Positions 5,648 to 10,585 of a DNA stretch of 10,585 nt are shown here, piece after piece. Made by a program: the position numbers and the translations under genes. The notes below the pieces were generated by a model, which was not told where the DNA came from, ran no database searches, and saw only the letters and a program-made list of their open reading frames with translations. The DNA comes from Candidatus Margulisiibacteriota bacterium (lineage in GTDB: Bacteria; Margulisbacteria; WOR-1; JAKLHX01). The stretch is from contig JAKLHX010000026.1 of assembly GCA_022709925.1 (NCBI GenBank), positions 1 to 10,585 of the forward strand, read 5' to 3'. Each line of letters starts with the position of its first letter. Position 1 is the first letter of the stretch.

Positions 5648-8600
5648 TTATTGGCTCTTAAAATCTATCCAGGTAGAACCCGGACCGGTGACCTGTTCTA
5701 TATTGCTTATCAATGCCGGGTTTATAGACGTCCCGTAGCTTTCAGATGCTGATACTATTTTATCACCAATATGGATGTATGTTTCCTCTTCCCCTTTGAA
5801 CATCGCCAAAATGGTCTTTAACCTGGAAAGGTCGTCCTGCTTGACATGGGGATCAAGCTTTATATGGATGCTCCTTTTTGCATTGACATTCTCAAGAGGC
5901 TCAACGGTTTCCGCAACGACCTGAGGCTCATCATTCCTTGACTCGACCTTGCCCTTTACTATAAGGGGCGTGTCTTCTGCGAGTAAAAACGAGAACTTTT
6001 CATAAGTCTTCGGGAAGAACACGGTCGTTACGGATCCCGTAAGGTCTTCCAGTTGTCCGATCATCATAAGATCGTTCTTGCGCGTTGTTATTTTCCTTGC
6101 GTTCTTAAGGAGCCCCCCTATTGTAACGGGACTTCCCGGACCCTTGGCGCTCAAGTCCGACATCTTGCAGCTTACCCTCATCTCAAGCTGGTCTCTTATA
6201 TGATGCAAAGGATGGTCCGTGACATATATCCCCAAATATTCTTTTTCCATCCTTAATATCTGGTCTTTCGAGAATTCCTCGATGTTATCAGCATCGGTAT
6301 CGTCGGAAGGTTCTTCGACAGATACAAGATCGCCAAAAAGGGTTGCCTGTTTTTTGTTGGGAACGTTCTTGGCGGCCCTCGACATTATGTTTTCGTATTT
6401 AGATAAGAGTGAGGCCCGGCTCACACCTAAAGACCCGAAAGCCCCAGATTTTATAAGGCTTTCCACGACCTTTTTGTTCACAAGCCGGGTATCTATGCGG
6501 GCGCAAAAATCCTTGAACGACTTGAAAGGACCGTCCTTTTTACGGGAATCAAGGATGGAATCTATGGCGCCATACCCCACATTCTTTATGGCCGCAAGAC
6601 CGAACCTTATGCTGTCCTTGCCGGAACTAAAATCTTTAAAACTCTCGTTAACGTCGGGAGGAAGGACCTTTACTCCCATCTTATTGGATTCGGTTATGTA
6701 AAAACTGACCTTGTCGGTATCTCCCATGACCGAAGTCAAAAGAGCCGCCATGAATTCTACCGGATAGTTCGCTTTAAGATATGCCGTCTGATAAGATATC
6801 ATAGCGTAGGCTGTGCTGTGAGACTTGTTGAACCCGTAACCGGCGAATTTTTCGCAGAGATCAAAAAGGTCCTTGGCCTTCTTTTCAGGGAAGCCTTTTT
6901 TAACGGCGCCCGTAATGAACTTATCCCTTTGTCTTGCCATCTCAAGAGGGTTCTTCTTTCCCATCGCATACCTGAGGACATCCGCTTCCCCCATGGTAAA
7001 TCCCGCTATGGCGCTTGCGATCTGCATCACCTGTTCCTGGTATAGGATCACTCCGTATGTTTCTTTCAATATAGGTTCTAGCTCATCAAGTTCATAAGTG
7101 ACCTTATTCACGCCTTTTTTCCTGTTGACAAAATCTTCGACCATGCCGCTTTCAAGCGGTCCAGGTCTGTACAGAGCAAGAAGAGCGATAATTTCCTCGA
7201 ATTTCCCCGGCTCAAGGTTCTTAATGAGCGCTCTCATTCCCTGTCCCTCAAGCTGAAAGACCCCAACGGTCTCGCCTTTTGCCAAAAGCTCGTAAGTCTT
7301 TTTGTCATCCAGAGGGAGGTTCTTGATATCGATCTTCTTGTTCTCGTCCTTTTCTATGAGCGCGACAGCATGGGCGATCATCGTAAGGTTCCTCAGACCG
7401 AGAAAATCCATCTTGAGAAGGCCGATCTTTTCAAGCTCTTTCATCGAGTACTGCGTGACTATCTGATCATCTCCGGAAGTCTGAAGAGGGACATATTCAG
7501 ACAGCGGCTTTTCAGAGATGACAACTCCCGCGGCATGTACGGAAGCATGCCTGGAAAGCCCTTCGAGGGTCTTTGCCGTATCTATAAGGTTCTTTACCAC
7601 AGGATCGGAATTATAAGCCTCACGGAACTCCTTGACGCTTGCAAGAGCTCCGTCTATGGTAGAATCCGGTCCAATGGGTATCATCTTGGCGATCCTATCG
7701 ACTTCGGTCAGAGGGATCCTGAGGACCCTTCCCACATCTCTTATAGCCCCTCTGGCGGCCATAGTTCCAAAAGTGACTATCTGGGCAACATGATCGCTGC
7801 CGTACCGACGGGAAACATAATCTATCACTTCCTGACGCCGCTCATAACAGAAATCCGTGTCTATATCCGGCATGGTCACTCTTTCGATGTTCAAGAACCT
7901 TTCAAATATCAGGTCATATTTCAAAGGATCGATATCCGTGATCCCTGTCGCGTAAGACACTATGCTGCCTGCGGCAGATCCTCGCCCCGGCCCCACTTCT
8001 ATGCCTTTGTTCTTGGCAAAGTTAATAAAATCCTGGACTATTAGGAAGAAAGGAGCATAACCCATCTTTTCTATCACTGAAAGCTCGTACTCCAATCTTT
8101 CCTCAACTTTTTTAGAAGGTTTTTCTCCGTATCTTTTTTGTATCCCCTCTTTTGCGAGCTTCCGCAAATACTCGTTGTGGCTTGAGCCGTCAGGCACCGG
8201 GAAATCAGGAAAATGCAGTATCCCTGTTTCGATCTCGAGCTTGCATTTGTCTTTTATCTCGATCGAGTTCTCTATGGCTTCCGGATATTCTGAAAAGACA
8301 GAAGCCATCTCTTCTGCGGATTTTATATAAAATTCCTCTCCGCTGAACTTCATCCTGCCTTCTTCATCTACGAATCTTCCGGTACCGATGCACATGAGAA
8401 CATCTTGGGCTCTGTGGTCTTCTTTTTTGGTGTAGTGCGAATCGTTCGTGGCAATAAGCCCTATCCCCAATTTTTTAGCCATCTCGGCTATTTTCTTCAG
8501 GACAGGGATCTGCTCAGGGATCCCGTTATTCATTATCTCAAGATAAAAGTCCTGCCCAAAAACATCTTTGAACCAGGCCGCTGTTTCAATAGCTTTTTTT

Positions 8601-9064
8601 TCTTCGCCTGCAAGCAGAAGGGACGGGATCTCTCCGGCAAGGCACCCGCTTAGCACTATGAGGCCTTCTCTGTATTTCGACAATATATCTTTGTCGATAC
8701 GGGGTTTTTGATAGAATCCTTCGGTATTTGAAAGGCTGACCAACGAAAGCAGGTTCTTATAGCCAGAGTTGTTCTTGGCTATAAGAGTTATGTGGTACGG
8801 AGACCTGTCCTGCTTTGTCTCCTTATCGAACCGTGTGCGCGGCGCAAGATAAGCTTCACAGCCTATTATCGGCTGTATACCCTGCTTTTTCGCCTCAAGA
8901 TAAAACTTTATGGCAGAACACATGTTGCCGTGATCAGTAACGGCAACAGCGTCCATGCCTAATTCTTTCACCCTTTTAACGATATCGCTTATACGGCTGG
9001 CGCCGTCAAGCAAGCTAAATTCGCTGTGCACATGCAGATGGACAAAATCTTTGGGCCGGATCAT
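5648..9064 (-). CDS. dnaE: DNA polymerase III subunit alpha (DnaE)
   Basis: Replicative C-family DNA polymerase, 1138 residues, normal for DnaE1-type enzymes. The N-terminal PHP domain (about 6-215) keeps metal-binding residues: H9/H11/H13, D44-H45, E70, and D208/H210 in NDSHY, so it may have 3'-5' exonuclease activity. The polymerase core has GPGRGSAAGS (358-367), the catalytic aspartates in PDIDTDF (D400, D402, D404) and the third carboxylate D553 in KMDFLGLRNL. A helix-hairpin-helix region follows (about 848-885), then a probable beta-clamp-binding motif QATLF (906-910) and an OB fold (about 980-1058), then a short tau-binding-like C-terminal domain. The ATG lies one base after the DUF5679 stop (TAAGATG), with no strong ribosome site of its own, implying translational coupling. 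hisI follows within 21-27 bases, depending on its start. Confidence 0.98.
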   Translation of the reverse strand: MIRPKDFVHLHVHSEFSLLDGASRISDIVKRVKELGMDAVAVTDHGNMCSAIKFYLEAKKQGIQPIIGCEAYLAPRTRFDKETKQDRSPYHITLIAKNNSGYKNLLSLVSLSNTEGFYQKPRIDKDILSKYREGLIVLSGCLAGEIPSLLLAGEEKKAIETAAWFKDVFGQDFYLEIMNNGIPEQIPVLKKIAEMAKKLGIGLIATNDSHYTKKEDHRAQDVLMCIGTGRFVDEEGRMKFSGEEFYIKSAEEMASVFSEYPEAIENSIEIKDKCKLEIETGILHFPDFPVPDGSSHNEYLRKLAKEGIQKRYGEKPSKKVEERLEYELSVIEKMGYAPFFLIVQDFINFAKNKGIEVGPGRGSAAGSIVSYATGITDIDPLKYDLIFERFLNIERVTMPDIDTDFCYERRQEVIDYVSRRYGSDHVAQIVTFGTMAARGAIRDVGRVLRIPLTEVDRIAKMIPIGPDSTIDGALASVKEFREAYNSDPVVKNLIDTAKTLEGLSRHASVHAAGVVISEKPLSEYVPLQTSGDDQIVTQYSMKELEKIGLLKMDFLGLRNLTMIAHAVALIEKDENKKIDIKNLPLDDKKTYELLAKGETVGVFQLEGQGMRALIKNLEPGKFEEIIALLALYRPGPLESGMVEDFVNRKKGVNKVTYELDELEPILKETYGVILYQEQVMQIASAIAGFTMGEADVLRYAMGKKNPLEMARQRDKFITGAVKKGFPEKKAKDLFDLCEKFAGYGFNKSHSTAYAMISYQTAYLKANYPVEFMAALLTSVMGDTDKVSFYITESNKMGVKVLPPDVNESFKDFSSGKDSIRFGLAAIKNVGYGAIDSILDSRKKDGPFKSFKDFCARIDTRLVNKKVVESLIKSGAFGSLGVSRASLLSKYENIMSRAAKNVPNKKQATLFGDLVSVEEPSDDTDADNIEEFSKDQILRMEKEYLGIYVTDHPLHHIRDQLEMRVSCKMSDLSAKGPGSPVTIGGLLKNARKITTRKNDLMMIGQLEDLTGSVTTVFFPKTYEKFSFLLAEDTPLIVKGKVESRNDEPQVVAETVEPLENVNAKRSIHIKLDPHVKQDDLSRLKTILAMFKGEEETYIHIGDKIVSASESYGTSINPALISNIEQVTGPGSTWIDFKSQ

Positions 9065-9065
9065 C

Positions 9066-9209
9066 TTATTTTGCCGCCCCTATTTTAAACATTTTGGTGC
9101 CGCAGCTTGAACAGGTCCCGCTGACCGCCGGCTTGCCGTTCTTAAGCTTTACTTCCTTCGCATCTTTCATTTCTCTTTTGCTTTTGCATTTCACGCAATA
9201 ACCTTCCAC
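9066..9209 (-). CDS. Small DUF5679-type zinc-ribbon protein (47 aa)
   Basis: A 47-residue protein that I read directly from the sequence. It has two CxxC pairs, C5-V-K-C8 and C33-S-S-C36, separated by a basic linker (KSKREMKDAKEVKLKNGKPA), and ends KMFKIGAAK. This matches the small domain family DUF5679, whose function is unknown; the four cysteines probably bind zinc. It starts with GTG, nine bases after the near-perfect Shine-Dalgarno AAGGAGGTGAT (9215-9225), so it should be strongly translated. The stop codon is one base from the dnaE start. Nothing links it experimentally to replication; it could help translation of dnaE or be an independent nucleic-acid-binding protein. Confidence 0.85.
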   Translation of the reverse strand: MEGYCVKCKSKREMKDAKEVKLKNGKPAVSGTCSSCGTKMFKIGAAK

Positions 9210-9214
9210 TTACA

Positions 9215-9225
9215 ATCACCTCCTT
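9215..9225 (-). promoter_or_regulatory. Strong Shine-Dalgarno for the DUF5679 gene
   Basis: AAGGAGGTGAT is complementary to nearly the whole anti-Shine-Dalgarno of 16S rRNA. It fixes the GTG start at 9209 and may drive translation of both DUF5679 and the coupled dnaE. It partly overlaps a perfect 10-base palindrome CTTAATTAAG (9223-9232). Confidence 0.8.
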
Positions 9226-9263
9226 AATTAAGACTTTTTATGCAGACATGTAGCCAGATTACA

Positions 9264-10585
9264 CTATAAAAAATATTCCTGCAAGGCTTTGACGAGCACA
9301 TCCTTGTTTTTTATGGCCTCAAGCGCGTTCGAAAGCGCGTAGGCTCCTGATATCGTGGTCACTACAAGTATGTTCTTCATGAGGGCTTCTCTTCTTATCA
9401 GGACATCGTCACTCCTGGGCCCCTTGCCCATAGGAGTATTGATGACATAGCTTATCTTTCCGGACTTGATCTCATCGACTATATCTGGCCTGCCCTCGCT
9501 AACTTTGTTTACGCGTCTGGCCGGAACTCCTCCCCTGCACAGGGAATTCGCGGTCCCTTCGGTAGCGACTATCTCAAATCCCAGAAGAGAGAAGTTTTTT
9601 GCGATGGATATTATCGACCGCTTATCCTTGTCCTTCACGGAGATGAACACGGCCCCTGAAAGAGGAAGCTTCTCGCCCGCCCCCATTTGCGCCTTGGCAA
9701 AAGCCTCGCCGAAATTGTCCGAGATCCCCATTACCTCTCCGGTAGACCTCATCTCGGGACCGAGAGTGATGTCCTGTTTCAAGAACTTTATGAACGGCAG
9801 GACGGCTTCTTTTACGGAAATATGTTTCGGGGTCTTTTCTTTTACTCCCAGACTTTTCAATGTCTTCCCCGCCATGACCCTTGCGGCGATCTTGGCCCAT
9901 GGCATGCCGGTAGCTTTGCTGACGAACGGGACCGTTCTGGATGCCCTTGGGTTCACTTCAAGGACATAGACCCTTTCGTTCTTATAAGCATATTGGACGT
10001 TCATAAGACCGACGACCTTTAACTTTTTAGCCATTATTTTGGTATATTCCCTTATCTTCTCGATCGCTTCGAGGCTCAAAGAATAAGGGGGGATCACGCA
10101 GGCGCTGTCGCCGCTGTGGATACCGGCTTCTTCGATATGCTCCATTATCCCGGCGATCATGACCTCCTTGCCGTCGCAAACACAATCAACATCGATCTCT
10201 ATCGCGTCTTCCAGGAACTGATCTATCAATATCGGATGGTCCGGAGAAACGGAAGTGGCCTTTGCCATATAATCCCTAAGCATGTGTTCGTCATACACGA
10301 TCTGCATGGCCCTGCCGCCCAACACATAAGACGGCCTGACCAGTACCGGATAACCGATCTTCTGGGCTATAATGACTGCTTCTTCCTGCGACATAGCGCT
10401 GCCGTTCTGCGGCCGCGGGATATCGAGTTTTTGAAGCATCTTCTCGAACCTTTTCCTGTCTTCGGCAATATCTATTGAGTCGGACGAAGTCCCGAGAAGC
10501 CGGACCCCGGCTTTCTCGAGAGGGATCGCAAGCTTAAGAGGCGTTTGCCCTCCGAACTGTACTATCGCTCCTATCGGCTTCTCTT
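9264..10585 (-). CDS. carB: Carbamoyl-phosphate synthase large subunit (CarB), C-terminal 439 residues
   Basis: CarB makes carbamoyl phosphate for pyrimidine and arginine synthesis, using ammonia channelled from CarA. Only the C-terminal part is present: the frame is open to the window edge, so the gene begins outside and the ATG at 10439 is internal. The first residues (KPIGAIVQFGGQTPLKLA) match the start of the second, carbamate-phosphorylating half. The ATP-grasp signatures follow: RPSYVLGGRAMQIVYDE, GIMEHIEEAGIHSGDSACVI and LEVNPRASRTVPFVSKATG. The last about 130 residues form the MGS-like allosteric domain (LSGAVFISVKDKD, FEIVATEGTA, INTPMGKGPRSDD), in which nucleotides or ornithine regulate the enzyme in relatives. 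The stop is TAG at 9264-9266. A 54-base gap to the DUF5679 gene shows no hairpin terminator and no convincing promoter. Confidence 0.98.
   Translation of the reverse strand, partial: EKPIGAIVQFGGQTPLKLAIPLEKAGVRLLGTSSDSIDIAEDRKRFEKMLQKLDIPRPQNGSAMSQEEAVIIAQKIGYPVLVRPSYVLGGRAMQIVYDEHMLRDYMAKATSVSPDHPILIDQFLEDAIEIDVDCVCDGKEVMIAGIMEHIEEAGIHSGDSACVIPPYSLSLEAIEKIREYTKIMAKKLKVVGLMNVQYAYKNERVYVLEVNPRASRTVPFVSKATGMPWAKIAARVMAGKTLKSLGVKEKTPKHISVKEAVLPFIKFLKQDITLGPEMRSTGEVMGISDNFGEAFAKAQMGAGEKLPLSGAVFISVKDKDKRSIISIAKNFSLLGFEIVATEGTANSLCRGGVPARRVNKVSEGRPDIVDEIKSGKISYVINTPMGKGPRSDDVLIRREALMKNILVVTTISGAYALSNALEAIKNKDVLVKALQEYFL

Noticed and set aside
7370..8044. Plus-strand reading frame of 224 codons opposite dnaE
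   Set aside because: It lies entirely antisense to the catalytic core of DnaE, and its translation shows no family features.
9210..9290. Possible promoter (TTGCAG ... TAATCT) upstream of the DUF5679 gene
   Set aside because: Both boxes match consensus poorly (about three of six at -10), and the -35 lies inside the carB end; not better than chance in AT-rich sequence.
9264..10439. carB starting at the ATG at 10439
   Set aside because: The frame continues upstream to the window edge with clear CarB sequence, so that ATG is internal.

Overview
The window is a densely packed bacterial chromosome segment in which every supported gene lies on the minus strand. Read in transcription order (right to left) the genes are: carB (cut by the right edge), a 47-residue DUF5679-type zinc ribbon, dnaE, hisI, rplY/ctc (L25), a FliK-like hook-length-control protein, a short orphan FlhB C-terminal-domain protein, two rod-protein genes (flgF-like and flgG), flgA, and panD (cut by the left edge). 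I see no tRNA, rRNA, CRISPR array, insertion sequence or phage gene. The GC content is moderate and the codon and start-site style is uniform (frequent ATA, AAG and CCG codons, strong AGGAGG sites, some TTG/GTG starts), so nothing looks recently acquired.

Right part (about 5300-10585): genes for carbamoyl phosphate synthesis, DNA replication and histidine synthesis. DUF5679 and dnaE are separated by one base, and hisI lies 21-27 bases after dnaE, depending on its start. rplY starts 13 bases after hisI. No hairpin terminator is visible between these genes.

Middle and left part (1-4480): a flagellar block. A promoter-like pair in the 116-base gap after rplY faces the fliK-like/flhB-like pair. 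A second, stronger one in the 116-base gap after the flhB-like gene faces flgF-flgG-flgA-panD. FlgF and FlgG are rod subunits and FlgA is the periplasmic P-ring assembly chaperone, so a diderm (outer-membrane) cell with a periplasmic flagellar rod is implied. The expected flgH/flgI (L- and P-ring) genes do not follow flgA. Instead panD (aspartate 1-decarboxylase, beta-alanine for CoA) overlaps the flgA stop codon by four bases.

The mixture of single housekeeping genes threaded into a flagellar run, together with the DUF5679 protein, suggests an uncultivated diderm lineage (for example Margulisbacteria/Saganbacteria, Omnitrophota or Elusimicrobiota). This placement is a guess from gene texture only. 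No wholly new system is evident. The points most worth following are the flgA-panD coupling, the NPTH-less FlhB-like protein paired with a FliK-like partner, and the zinc ribbon co-translated with the replicative polymerase.
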